From Fragilaria radians (lineage: Eukaryota; Bacillariophyta; Fragilariophyceae; Fragilariales; Fragilariaceae): a stretch of 20,905 nucleotides of DNA. The notes below the pieces were generated by a model. That model was not told the DNA's origin, did not search any database, and saw nothing but the letters and a program-made list of their open reading frames with translations. Below are positions 9,750-20,000 of the stretch, piece after piece; the stretch's first letter is position 1; each line of letters opens with the position of its first letter. The translations under genes and the position numbers were made by a program. Location: contig CAAAJI010000294.1 of NCBI GenBank assembly GCA_900642245.1, positions 49,685 through 70,589 of the forward strand. The letters run 5' to 3'.

Positions 9750-11634
9750 GATCCATCTTGATGTAGGACTCGAACCCAAAGCATCGCCAATACTTGACAT
9801 TACTTTACCAGTCCACTTTCTTCTTCACCATCTGGATAGAAAATTACCATATTTGGGTGATCCTCTACAGGATATAAGGAGTGATCTGGATACCTTGTAT
9901 CAATGATAACTCTCTCCTTTGGAAAGGTCTTAACGTAAGCTAGAATTCTCTTAACCGCCTTCAAATGTCCTTCCCTTGGTGACAGGTTAAATCTACTCTT
10001 AGCAGATGTTGCATAGGCTATATCAAATCTCTCTAAAACAATTATCCAGATACATCATCCTATTATTTATCTATACTTTGCTGAGTCTTCATCAGTACGC
10101 AACGGTGTGTCATCTACTTCAGGATGATACCCTTCGCTCATGGGAGTCTTGATGGGTTTGAGTTCTTTAGCAAAAAGGTTCTCAAAACTTAGGGATGGAA
10201 TTCTGGATATAGCTTCTTGCAGAGATAGCTAATCCTAAACCTTGGTTCTTCCGTGAATCTCCGAGGAACTCCACCTAACTAGTTCTCAGGAATACCTACA
10301 TTCTTCAATAAGTGTATTTTCTCTAAGGACTTGATTACTCACATGGGATCCTTGCTTCAAATAAGAATAGCATCCACATAAGTAGCTAAATATTCATAAT
10401 GCGATGTCTTATCTATCATCCATAGATCCGGGTCATGCTTAGTTTTCTTGAATCCTAATCTTAGTATCATAAATGTTCATGAAATCTTGCGGCAGAAGTC
10501 TTCAATCCATATAACAACGCATTTATGATTAGGTGCTTTCCACATAACGTTGTACCAAACTCTGGACTAGCAGTGATTTAAACCTTCTCCTTGGTCTTCC
10601 CATAAAAAGGCATTTCCAATATCACATGCACAACAGGAGAGTCATTTAATTCTCCTAAGAATAAACCAATTCTTACAGTATCCATTCGTACAACACCTGA
10701 ATAAATTTCTTCCTTTTCATTAACTGTCCAATTGCCTCCTGCAACCAATATTTCTTTGCGCTTTAGGTCATATTTGACATCAAATACTATGTGATACGGA
10801 ATCTTCTGATGTCCATGAGGAATACACTGCCCTGAATCAAGTACAATGAATGTATGATAATCTGTAAGCTGCTTGAGTTCTATCCCTTTAGCCTCTTTCA
10901 TAGATTATTACCGTTTTTCTTGTCTATATTGATATCATTCTTGATTCCTTTGACTGTGATTTATTAATGTCATTCCATTCTATTAGGCATTTATGATTCG
11001 TGCTTTTGTCCACACACAATATTTGAACACCTTGATGCATTCCCATGACCTATCTTTTTCATCCTCTGACATGTCCAATATATGTAGTTGATGTAAGTGA
11101 TCCAGTTCAGTTTGGGATTTAGATCCCATCAAGGCACTATGATATATTTGACACTCAGTATCTCCTAAATGAAAATCTATATTTTTAAAATTCTCATGAT
11201 TTTCAAACATTAATACATCATAACGAGGGAAGAAGACTTCTTGACTACTTGAGTTACAGATGGCTTGTAGCTTTGACCTAGTCCTATTTCCAACATTTTG
11301 GTCCAAATGACCAGTTTTGGACCTTGTTCTGCTTGCTTTACCATCATTATGCCTCCTTGTTTTTTTGTTTAAAAAGACTATTTCTAAGGACATTTCTTGG
11401 CATCACATCTATCTTATTAATGATTTCTTGCACATCTGACTTAAATGATACCCGTTTGTTTTGATGAGTAGCATCTGCTGCAGATCTGACAACATTTCTA
11501 TATAATGCTATGCCTAGAACATTCTTCAAGATCTTGAATGTCAGTGTGTTGCCTACATTGTCTGCAAAACCTACAAAGTATCCAGGCCTCTTGATGGTTT
11601 GTTGAAATTTAGAAACAGGATCTAAATAAAGAGC

Positions 11635-11708
11635 AGATTCAAACCAATAGAACATCAGGATATGGGAGATATCAGGTGTAGATTCAAACCAATAGAACAT
11701 CAGGATAT
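11635..11708. repeat. Direct duplication, 45-bp period
   Basis: The 29-base block beginning AGATTCAAACCAATAGAACA occurs at 11635-11663 and again at 11680-11708. It lies inside the copia C integrase remnant, and in the minus-strand frame it duplicates the residues HILMFYWFES. The right copy is followed 13 bases later by the C homopolymer. Confidence 0.9.
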
Positions 11709-11721
11709 TGGATTATCTGGT

Positions 11722-11737
11722 CCCCCCCCCCCCCCCC
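11722..11737. repeat. Poly-C tract (16 C)
   Basis: An uninterrupted run of 16 C (16 G on the coding strand of copia C) lies between the two readable parts of the copia C integrase. Such runs are prone to slippage in vivo and to sequencing error, so the exact length is doubtful. Confidence 0.9.
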
Positions 11738-12006
11738 TTTGAAACTGGTCCTGGTAGTTTCCAATTGATTTGACGGTTTGCACTTAGATTATTAACATGT
11801 GCTACGCAATCCTGTACCAGGAACCACATAGCATCTGGTACAACAGTTCTATCCAATAGCACTTTGCGCATGCAATTTTAAGTATTTAGCACCGTTGAGT
11901 TCTGCAGGATTCTGCCATGGCCTCTGTGGTTCTGTCAATTGATCTGCCATCCCACTGCTACCACCTCTCACATACCATTAGTAGAATTTAAACTAAATAT
12001 CAATCT

Positions 12007-12736
12007 TTATAAAGGATGAAGCTTTGTCGGGACTAATGTGACTGTTGCTTGAGAGTCCACATGGGAGACCATAACAATAACTTTAACGAGTAGGGCTGAT
12101 CCCTGATGTTCAATATGAAAGGGGGTGAACAATCCCGAAATTGCTGAATAAATAGTTTCCCCCGTGTTGATCAAGAGGGAATATTTCAAAGAGTACTAGG
12201 TTGTTGTCAGACATTAAACTATCCTATTGGAACAAAGCACTTGAAAAAAGTCCATTGAGGTTGAGTCAAACCAAGTTGACTACTATGGGCAATCTTTTTA
12301 TGAGTTAGTTTTAGTGACCACTCAGCCAGAAATATCTGGGCTTTCAGATTGCCGCCCGTTTCCACTTTGTCATGTGTTGATTTTAACTTGCTTTAGTTCA
12401 AAATGTAATTCTTATGAAATTGTGCTCATGTTTAGGATGCTACACTAAAATGTAATTCTTATGTGTTTGTGCCCATGATTTCATACTACACTAGAAGCAG
12501 AAGGAGCCTACACTCTTAAGTGCCTTTGGAATTTAGATTCACTGTTGAAGACAATGACCTGAGTTGAGTAAAAGCTTTCAGAATTATATCCCAAGCAGGT
12601 TCAGAGATTCATTTCTATCTTCTCTCATTTTGGCCTGAACTTTGTTTCAAATCTAAAGAAATTGTTCAGGGCCACAGTCTTGATTGAATCCTTTGAAATT
12701 GAAAGACCCTTGTATCTCTTCCTGCTTTATATTCTG
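12007..12736. other. Intergenic stretch upstream of copia C, downstream of GT61
   Basis: No supported gene. A 60-codon minus-strand frame (12189-12007) has no recognisable motif. Its position would suit an upstream part of the copia C polyprotein, but I cannot support that. It also contains the two-copy 47-bp tandem repeat listed separately. The 3' untranslated region of the glycosyltransferase gene should fall near 12600-12736. Confidence 0.45.
12401..12494. repeat. Two-copy tandem repeat, ~47-bp period
   Basis: AAAATGTAATTCTTATG occurs at about 12401 and 12448. Each copy is followed by a related TTGTGCNCATG block, a T-rich part and TACACTA. The copies differ at several positions. No coding or regulatory function is evident. 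Confidence 0.8.
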
Positions 12737-13918
12737 TCACTTCTCAAGTAGATGACTGATATTCAACAAATTTGATCCATTTATAAAATAGTCTTTGCTG
12801 AGAGGACTTGTGTTATCACTTACACTGTTGATAATAGTTTGAATGATGCTTATTGTCATTGTCACGTTTATGTCCATGTTTCGTTTCTGGAAATCACAGC
12901 GCTTTGGCTTACTGAATTGACATGGAGCTGCAGGACACTTCAGTAAAAAATAATTCTTAATCTGTAAATCATTTCGAAAAGTTGCAGGACGTTCTATCAT
13001 TGTTATTTCAATCAAAAGCAACTTTTCCCAATTGGAAAAAATAACATTTGCTAGACTTCCCCCATGAGGTGCTATGATGACACAAGATCTTTCAAACATT
13101 TTTCTTTGTTCTGGAACTGTATAATTGTCAGGTAGAAACAAAATGAGGTTTGGAAAGATACCCTTAAGTCCTGTGTATAGTTCCCTTTCTTGGTGAATTC
13201 CTCTTCGACTGCCTTGCCTTGAGACGTATAGAAAGACATCAGGTGGCTCTGCATCAGGGGTCAGTCTTCTTCGAATGAGATTCACCACATTTCTATTGTA
13301 CAAGTTACTTTGGGGAGTTTTACTATGATATGCATTGTGCCTTGCAACTATCATTGTTGAGGAAGGCCCTACAGAATACAATGTATTCCGCTTTCCCTTC
13401 CAAATTTTGTCCAATGGAACTTCAAATTCAAGTGCTTGCAGCATTTCAATGTTCCTGGGTTTAAAGTATCCAGTTCCAAAGCACAATGTTGTTGCATTTG
13501 GGTAATTCTTGAAGACTTGATGTACAACTAGCGGGAAGAGTTGTATTACTGTCTCATAAAAGAAATGGAAATAAGGAAAAGTTGATATTGCATCGCCCGG
13601 AAGCATAACTTGTCCCATGGCATCATTTGATTGTGTTCCACAAACGGCATTGAAACATTCGGATGTTGTTGCAGTGATGTGTGTACCATCATAAAAGACA
13701 CTCCCTCTTGGTATGACGATAGGGGATAACAATGCAACATCGTGAGAGCTGTTTAAAGCCTCATTTTGAAATGCCATGATTTTTCTTTGAGCTTTCCTTG
13801 TAGCCACATTGAGAAATCGAGATAAGTATAGTGACGTGACAAGAAGTTGGATGGAAAGAATCCCAATGGCTAATGGAGGCGATACGCGCATTTTTGAAAA
13901 ATACTGCTTAAATGACAT
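12737..13918 (-). CDS. GT61 (DUF563)-like type II membrane glycosyltransferase
   Basis: Single-exon gene encoding 393 residues, probably a Golgi or ER luminal glycosyltransferase of family GT61 (the EOGT/POMGNT2/plant xylosyltransferase group). The acceptor and sugar donor are unknown. A short basic N-terminus is followed by one hydrophobic segment at about residues 14-33, fitting a type II signal anchor, then a luminal domain with several N-glycosylation sequons (NSS, NAT, NYT, NVT, NGS, NIS). Family-like blocks are FPYFHFFYETVIQLFPLV (about 115-132, the H-x3-E region), YVSRQGSRRGIHQERELY (about 231-248) and SCVIIAPHGGSLANVIF (about 278-294, the conserved HG region). I chose the ATG at 13916-13918; a frame open further upstream begins only with TTG (13943-13945). 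A second ATG lies nine codons further in. It lies amid retroelement debris but has no break. Confidence 0.82.
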   Translation of the reverse strand: MSFKQYFSKMRVSPPLAIGILSIQLLVTSLYLSRFLNVATRKAQRKIMAFQNEALNSSHDVALLSPIVIPRGSVFYDGTHITATTSECFNAVCGTQSNDAMGQVMLPGDAISTFPYFHFFYETVIQLFPLVVHQVFKNYPNATTLCFGTGYFKPRNIEMLQALEFEVPLDKIWKGKRNTLYSVGPSSTMIVARHNAYHSKTPQSNLYNRNVVNLIRRRLTPDAEPPDVFLYVSRQGSRRGIHQERELYTGLKGIFPNLILFLPDNYTVPEQRKMFERSCVIIAPHGGSLANVIFSNWEKLLLIEITMIERPATFRNDLQIKNYFLLKCPAAPCQFSKPKRCDFQKRNMDINVTMTISIIQTIINSVSDNTSPLSKDYFINGSNLLNISHLLEK

Positions 13919-15442
13919 TCGCCCGATTTTTTTTGGATGACACAACTAAGGTTAAGAGTTGAAATCTATTTTAGTTGCTACAAGGATGTCCAACAGCAGC
14001 AACAAAGAATGTTGTTGCCTTTTCTCAACAGCATATGGTCCCATTCCATAGTGCTATGGCAAATGATTGCTGTACGTTGAAAATTTAATAATTTAGAAAC
14101 CTGAGCTTCTTATCTTGAAGATTCCGCTAGGAATGATCATTACAACAGAAGTGCTGACGTGAAAGAAATTTTATGTCAACGTAGCACAAGTCCTGTGAAC
14201 ATGAAAATGAATTAGATATTTTTAACATTACTTGAAAAATAGGTTAGTACAATAAAGTGTCAAAGAACAAAAGTAAATTGGAAGGATCTAAGAAAAGATG
14301 AATTCGAAGCAAATGAAAGATGCCACCTGACAATTATAAAGCCACATTCCAAAATAATTAAATATGAAAGATGATAGATAGGGCTGAAAGACTTTCACAA
14401 ACCTATCCCTTGATCTTTGATTGATCCTGTCCTTTGGGAATCAATGGCAAACGCCTGATACACCCGAGAAGCGATATCTATCTTACTTTCAGAAGTATTG
14501 ATGTATTGCAATTAATTCCAATATATTTGACAAAGCAATACGCGTTAAGCACAAATATGATAATGGAGTTAACCTAGGTGGCTGGATTTATTGTCTTAAG
14601 GAGGATGAGAACTACAAAAACCTTTTTTGAAATAGTTTCTAAAATCTTGAAAGATTCATTTTTGGATTTCATAAAATCACAAAGAATCTTAGCCTAATCA
14701 AAGGTAAGGAAATACAAGGTGTCTTTATCACCAATACTGAAAGCCTACTAAAACGGAAGGTTGAATAAAATTGTAGCAGTCAGCCTTTTTAAAGTCATTT
14801 TCAAGATGTCTGGGTTGAAATGGTTTCTCCGAGAAAAGAGGGGAAATTCTAATTTTAATTCAATGTGCTATAAATTTTGCCGCAAAATAACATCTCGCAT
14901 GTGAACGACAAATGTATCTCCAATATGGTGGGGTGAAGCTAAATTGAAAGGATGTATTGAAAGAAAAACAACTTTAAGCCCCTTGTGGCTGAATTTAAGC
15001 AAAACAGGTATTGTTTATTCGATGAATCAGAGAGAAGTCAATCAACCACAGAGATACAATAGATACATTCTAAAAATAAATATTCTACAAGAAGCATTCA
15101 GGTAACTTCCAGGAATGAGACATGTCTATGGTGGCGTGTGAGAGCAGCGAAGGAAAATAATGCTCCTTTAGTACCCCTACCAGTAAAACCTTTCTTATGT
15201 ATTTGTGGACATCATAATTGGCCCAAGTAGTACTTTTGTAATACGAAGCTGAATCTCTCTGTATATTTCCACTACAATTTAACTATGCCTAAATGTGTAG
15301 TACAAAATAGTAATATTTCGTAACTTTTATGGAGCTTCAGATATAATAAGCAAACTTGAGAAAAATGCAGCATAGTTGTATTTTCTTTCAAATTTTCTAC
15401 ATCAAGATACAACTTGTTCAATACAATCCGTGGGGGTATCAA
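13919..15442. other. AT-rich intergenic stretch upstream of GT61
   Basis: About 1.5 kb without a supported gene. It should contain the promoter of the minus-strand glycosyltransferase. An imperfect inverted repeat with ACGT cores lies at 14151-14187 and is listed separately. The rest is low-complexity AT-rich sequence with no readable domain on either strand. Confidence 0.5.
14151..14187. promoter_or_regulatory. Imperfect inverted repeat with TGACGT core upstream of GT61
   Basis: GTGCTGACGT (14151-14160) and ACGTAGCAC (14179-14187) are inverted copies apart from one extra G. The left arm contains TGACGT, the core bound by bZIP proteins and similar to elements described as CO2/cAMP-responsive in diatoms. 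It sits about 235-270 bp upstream of the GT61 start. Function is inferred from the motif alone, and such hexamers also arise by chance. Confidence 0.25.
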
Positions 15443-15840
15443 TCATATTTTCAACTTTCTCTTCTTAGACTCAATAACTGTAGTGCTGACATCATTCAAT
15501 AGTGGTTTCACCTTAACTCCAAGCACAAAAAAGTCTTTGATGTTCTTCTTCATCAACTTGAAATAGTTTGCCTTCACGTGATCAGGCTTTTCACAATACC
15601 TGCAAACAACACCCTTTTTCTCATGTTTTCCGTGTTTTGACTTACATTGCTCTGCTTTATGACCAACTTTGGCATAGTTCCTACGTTTTCCTTTACACTG
15701 CGAAGTGAAAAGCGCATTTTCTTCTCCTGAATCAGCACTTTGTTTCGTAGAAAGCCTTTTAAATCGTAAATTCAATTCTTCCTTAAGTTCTTCAAATACT
15801 CAGAAACATTAGCCTGATTAGAACCACATGAAGTATGAAC
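15443..15840 (-). pseudogene. Copia gag fragment with two degenerate CCHC zinc knuckles
   Basis: The minus-strand frame 15775-15443 resembles the nucleocapsid end of diatom copia gag. It has NLRFKRLSTKQ, a first knuckle in which the two leading cysteines read R and Y (RRNYAKVGHKAEQC), and a second reading CRYCEKPDHVKANY, where the last cysteine is Y. Zinc binding should be lost in both. Upstream, from about 15776 to 15840, the similarity seems to continue in another frame, implying a frameshift. No pol sequence follows downstream. It may derive from the same lineage as copia A, but that is inference. Normal gag would precede protease and integrase by several hundred bases. Confidence 0.78.
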
Positions 15841-16143
15841 GTGAAATACACTACATAATGCAAAATAATACACAACCAAATATGCCTTTATGAACTAATA
15901 TTTGAAGAAAGAAATCTGTATTTGAAGCCTTGTCCATAGATTATAACAAAGTGAAAAAAGAAGGAAAATAGTAATTGAAGACAGCATATGAAAGGACTGT
16001 ATCAGATGCTCCAAAACAATTTGTTGGAAATTTGTAGAAAACAGAGTTTATTAATGCATGACCAGAATACCTGCATTCTATCGTACTGTACTGTACGTCT
16101 TTGAAATCAAAATTATCATCCACCAGCCAAACAAATACACCCC
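15841..16143. other. Upstream region of CSL4
   Basis: About 300 bp between the gag remnant and the CSL4 start. It must contain the CSL4 promoter if transcription starts locally. The only pattern is CGTACTGTACTGTACG at 16082-16097, a short GTACT-type repeat about 50 bp before the start codon. No TATA-type element is convincing. Confidence 0.4.
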
Positions 16144-16860
16144 ATGTCGGAAATTTCAAAATTAAATCTTCGAATCACCGAGGGATCCATCGTTACACCA
16201 GGAGATCGAATTGGATCTATACGATCAGTCTTACCAGGTGATGGAACATATTGTCGTGGTGGTCATGTCCTTGCATCACGAGTGGGACGGGTGCAAATTT
16301 CTTCGACAGCAGCAGGTGGAGCTGCCACTGGAGACGAAAAGGAATCATCATCCAATGTATTATATCTCGTGTCAGTGGTACAGTCATCATCATCATCATC
16401 GTTTCATCCTCCTGCATGTCATCGAATAATTTCGAATCAACAATTGGTAATATGTCTTGTGACACGTTTACAATTGTCACATGTGGTAGTTCACATTGTG
16501 GCATCAGTCCTCTTGGATGAAGCAGGAGGAGGAGGAGGAGGATTGCAGAGTGTTATTACGGGTGGAAATTTTCTTCCAGAGGGTATGATTCGACGTGAGG
16601 ATGTCAAGTCATCATCAACGTCATCCTCATCGGCTGTTGAACCCCCAATGGATTCCTTCTTTCGACCAGGTGATTGGATTCTAGGACGTATTGTATCACT
16701 GGGAGATTCACGACGCTATTGGATTTCAACAGCTGAACCAGAATTGGGTGTCATCCGAATGGCGGAGGAAGATGACACCAAAGACTCCATTCGAAAGCGT
16801 GCTAAACTTACAGCATCACGATGGGAACAACTGGTTTTTGGAAATAAAGCAGGAAGTTAA
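16144..16860 (+). CDS. CSL4: Exosome complex cap subunit CSL4 (EXOSC1)
   Basis: Single-exon gene of 238 residues. CSL4 is one of the three RNA-binding cap proteins of the eukaryotic RNA exosome, the 3'-5' RNA processing and decay complex of nucleus and cytoplasm. The N-terminal domain is recognised by VTPGDRIGSI (about 17-26) and LPGDGTYCRGGHVLAS (30-45). A central S1-type RNA-binding region follows (about 75-155, ending IRREDVKSS). The C-terminal block FRPGDWILGRIVSLGD (173-188) with STAEPELGV (195-203) closely parallels the human protein. It is longer than human CSL4 (195 residues) mainly through insertions rich in Ser, Gly and Ala (56-71, 81-86, 128-133, 156-163). The C-terminal tail has no cysteines, so the archaeal-type zinc ribbon is not formed. 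The ATG at 16144 starts at the conserved N-terminus and is the natural start. It converges with ABCA gene 2, with 177 bp between stops. Confidence 0.92.
   Translation: MSEISKLNLRITEGSIVTPGDRIGSIRSVLPGDGTYCRGGHVLASRVGRVQISSTAAGGAATGDEKESSSNVLYLVSVVQSSSSSSFHPPACHRIISNQQLVICLVTRLQLSHVVVHIVASVLLDEAGGGGGGLQSVITGGNFLPEGMIRREDVKSSSTSSSSAVEPPMDSFFRPGDWILGRIVSLGDSRRYWISTAEPELGVIRMAEEDDTKDSIRKRAKLTASRWEQLVFGNKAGS
16384..16401 (+). repeat. TCA trinucleotide run coding poly-Ser in CSL4
   Basis: Six TCA/TCN units in frame give the serine run at residues 81-86. It is an insertion inside the S1 region relative to compact CSL4 proteins and a likely length-variable microsatellite. Confidence 0.8.
16525..16542 (+). 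repeat. GGA trinucleotide run coding poly-Gly in CSL4
   Basis: Six GGA/GGN units encode the glycine run at residues 128-133, just before the conserved IRREDV block. It is likely a flexible surface loop and length-variable. Confidence 0.8.
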
Positions 16861-17037
16861 GAATATGAAATGTAACGACTAAAAATTTAATTGTCTAACA
16901 CCATGAATTCGCATTCAATGAATGTCATTAAGGAAAAATCCAAAATGAGTTTTCATTAGACTTCACCTAATCATGTAAAACAACTGAATACCATGTTTCA
17001 ACAACAATACAACAACTTTTCCTTACGACGACGAACT
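16861..17037. other. Short convergent intergenic spacer between CSL4 and ABCA gene 2
   Basis: Only 177 bp separate the CSL4 stop (16858-16860) and the ABCA gene 2 stop (17038-17040, opposite strand), so both 3' untranslated regions and both polyadenylation sites must lie here or overlap the neighbour. No clear terminator-like structure is visible. Confidence 0.7.
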
Positions 17038-20000
17038 TTACGAATCGTTACCTCCATGTTTCAATTTCTCAGCTTCGGCCGCGTGAATATTGAAAACCTG
17101 TTCCAGAGATGTTTGCGATACACCGTAATCGGATAACCGAAGAGTATCCTTCTCAGCCTCAAGTTTGGCAAAGATGGACGAGATTCGTACTCCGGCGGAA
17201 GCCACTTCATATCGAGCCTTGGAATCCTGCCGTTCACGCAGCAAAAACACAGGAAAGTAACTTTCGAAAAATTTATCCAGAGCAACCATTCGGAGTTCGG
17301 AACATGCGAAGGATGCCAACTCTTCCAAGGAGCAACCCAATGCAGATGACGCAGCCTTGAATATCACATACCCTGTGGGGTCCTCGAGTGTAACTTTATC
17401 GGATAAGGAATCATCATTTGTTAGGTTACTCAATGCACTTTGAGCCTGTGCAAGATTAACATGTACTTCTGGAATTAAACCCGCTTCAGTATCTTGCGGG
17501 GATCCTAAGAATGACGTGAGAGTTCTCAAAATATCTAAATAATCTTCATCCGTCGGGTCAACAATCTTTGTTTTCAATTCAACTTGGAATCCCTGACCAA
17601 AACGAGTCTTCAAATGCTGTGCAGATCCTAAGCAGCTCAGTCGTCCATTGGCCATAATTCCAATTCTTGGGCATAGAGCTTCACATTCTTCCATGGAATG
17701 TGTAGTCAAAATTACACTGGTACGCTCTTCATCTGGAATCGAACCACCAGTTACCATCTCGGAAATTACAGCCCAGAGATCTCTCCTGGCAACAGGATCC
17801 ATACCGGTAGAGGGCTCATCCAAAAACACCAATTGAGGTTGTCCAATGGTGGCACATGCAACACTAAGCTTTCTCTTCATGCCACCACTGTACCCAGAGC
17901 TTACTCGTTTACTATCAAAATCACTCAAGCCCAATTCTGCCAATTTCTGATCGACGGCCTTCGAAACTAAATTGGAGGGAACACCCTTAATTGCAGCATA
18001 AAGCTCCACATGTTCTCGTCCTGTCATGTTCGAAAAGTGAGCATCGAATTGTGGACAGTAACCAACTCGACGACGAGTCTTTTGAGGCTCTCGTGTCACA
18101 CTGAATCCTGCCAGCGTGGCATCACCACTTGTTGGTGGAAATTCGCCCGTCAATATTCCCATCGTAGTTGTTTTCCTGATAAAAAAATGGGAAATCATTA
18201 GTTAGCTTTCAACAAGAATGCATATCAATATACTTGTTTTAGGCATGACTTACCCCGCACCATTGATTCCGAGTAAGCCGAAACATTGACCGGGAGGAAT
18301 TCCAAGGGAGAGATCATTGACTGCCACTTTGCCATTGTCATAAATCTTCGTCAGCTTGTCGATCACAATCAAATCCTCGTTCGCATCTCCTGATGCAACA
18401 CGATTACTCTCGATGACAACATCTTCATCAAGAGTTGCAGTGTTAGTTGCATTTTCTAAGTTTCGCTTTTGACTCATACACAACCAACGACATGATATTG
18501 CGCGTAAGAAAGTTTGCCAAATTCCCACAATCCTTGGATTTGTTGACCAACGATCGATATTCATCGCAAGAATTATGTAAACAACACACCAAATGGCTTG
18601 AAAGATGACTTCGTAGAGAATTGCTTTCTCATCCCAAACTGTAATTGGCCTTCCCGCAAACGCCTCTATCGCTTGCATGCTGGTAATCTTTAGCAAAGCA
18701 CTCCCAAGGTTGAAAGAGGGGAAGAAACGTAGGATCCACTCAACTGCTGTTGCAGCAGTGATCAAACTGGGATTATTTGATGCGCTGGGGTCTCCAATGA
18801 TACGAAGGATAAAAGTTACTAAGGGTCCAGCCATGCCAATTATAAAGTTGAAAATAATGACGAATAAGTTGCACATCGAAGCAGATGTAAAGGCAAACGT
18901 CATACAATACGTGGATCCAGCAGCGGCAGGACCATACAAGATTAATGTGATAATTGTTCCTCCGACAACACCTCGTTCACTGGTCGTAAATGCATCAATG
19001 TCAAATGCAAACATCAAAATAATGGTGATCACAAGAGGTAGTTGATAATTCATGACATCCCAGAGATACGAGGATGTCCAATAGGAAATAGGTTCTACGC
19101 CTGCAACTGTCTGCAAATGCTTTGCTTTGGTGGACCTTTCGCTCACAATAAAGGTTCCAAATGTTCCAGCAATGAAAGGGAATGACAATACAACCAAGAA
19201 CCATGCATTGAAGGCATCTTCAGCCTTACCCAAACTGACCTCAGCTTTAGTCAAAGGAAGGGGATGGACACTGGCTGAAATGGTCAACTCATCATCTTTT
19301 GTCGCTTCTCTCATGAGCGACTCATCCGCAAGAGCTTGGAAAATCAAAGACGAGTGTAATGCAGTGTAGTTGTAGTTCACAACATAACCCACGCCGCCAT
19401 ACCTGTCACAATATTCTTCTTTATAGAATGGCTGTGGAATTAGTGCAAGGAACTGCTTACATCGGCTTACTGCCAGGGATGAGTAATTTTGGCCATCAAT
19501 CTGGCTAAGTCTATCACGTGTGAACTGTAATGCACCGAATTGAGTCCCTTCATAAATCAGGCTGGATTCGAAGATGTTGAAGGAACTGGAAAAGATATCT
19601 GAGTTATTTTGAGGGATTCCTTCAGCCCCGAAAGAAGATAAATGTCCCATAATATTGCTAGATTCACTTATAGAACACGAGCCATTAACATTTCCGTTCA
19701 AGCCAAGCCCACAGAAGGTGAATATATCAGTTTCATTTGTATTTCCTAGTATCAAAGAAGTCAACAGAGATCCGTTGAACGCCACCATACATCTACCAGG
19801 TTGACAGGTAAAGTCCGTCCCAGGCTCATTGAAGGGTATAGGATTACGAGGCTGACTGCGAATTGAAGGATTGAAAGTGTTGATAGATAGCTCAAGAGAA
19901 TCGAGATTACGGTCAGGACTTGCAAATTTGTAAAGTAAAAAGCCAACGAGGACCATGAACGATGGTAAGAGAGTTGAACAGACCCAAGCCTTCTTGTCTC

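Larger units (their letters stand above)
9750..11970 (-). pseudogene. Copia C: integrase, reverse transcriptase and RNase H linker remnant
   Basis: Minus-strand Ty1/copia pol remains in the expected order from high to low coordinates. The integrase core end (WQNPAELNGAKYLK, about 11880-11920) is followed by the integrase C-terminal region (DPVSKF, then PGYFVGFADNVGN, and RNVVRSAAD; 11700-11347). A frameshifted linker (11393-10983) comes next, then the RT amino part (10901-10578; KKIPYHIVFD-like and KRKEILVAGG blocks). The RT core is broken, with YVDD read as YVDA near 10390. The RT-RNase H connection follows (RFDIAYATSAKSRFNLSPRE, about 10030-9970). Multiple stops and frameshifts occur, and the first catalytic aspartate region of RT is altered (LEMPFYGK). 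A 45-bp duplication and a 16-C run lie inside the integrase part. This RFD...SPREGH type is distinct from copia A and B. Confidence 0.85.

Noticed and set aside
9755..9785. GGTTCGAGTCC on the minus strand, resembling a tRNA T-loop
   Set aside because: The stem around the loop does not form five pairs, no anticodon arm or acceptor stem is found nearby, and the position falls at the end of the copia C remnant.
13919..13945. Nine extra N-terminal codons for the GT61 gene
   Set aside because: The upstream extension would start at TTG. The ATG at 13918 gives the expected short cytosolic tail before the signal anchor.
16217..16504. Alternative plus and minus frames across CSL4
   Set aside because: They are created by the TCA/CAT repeats and conserved CSL4 codons. 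Only the main frame shows the exosome motifs.
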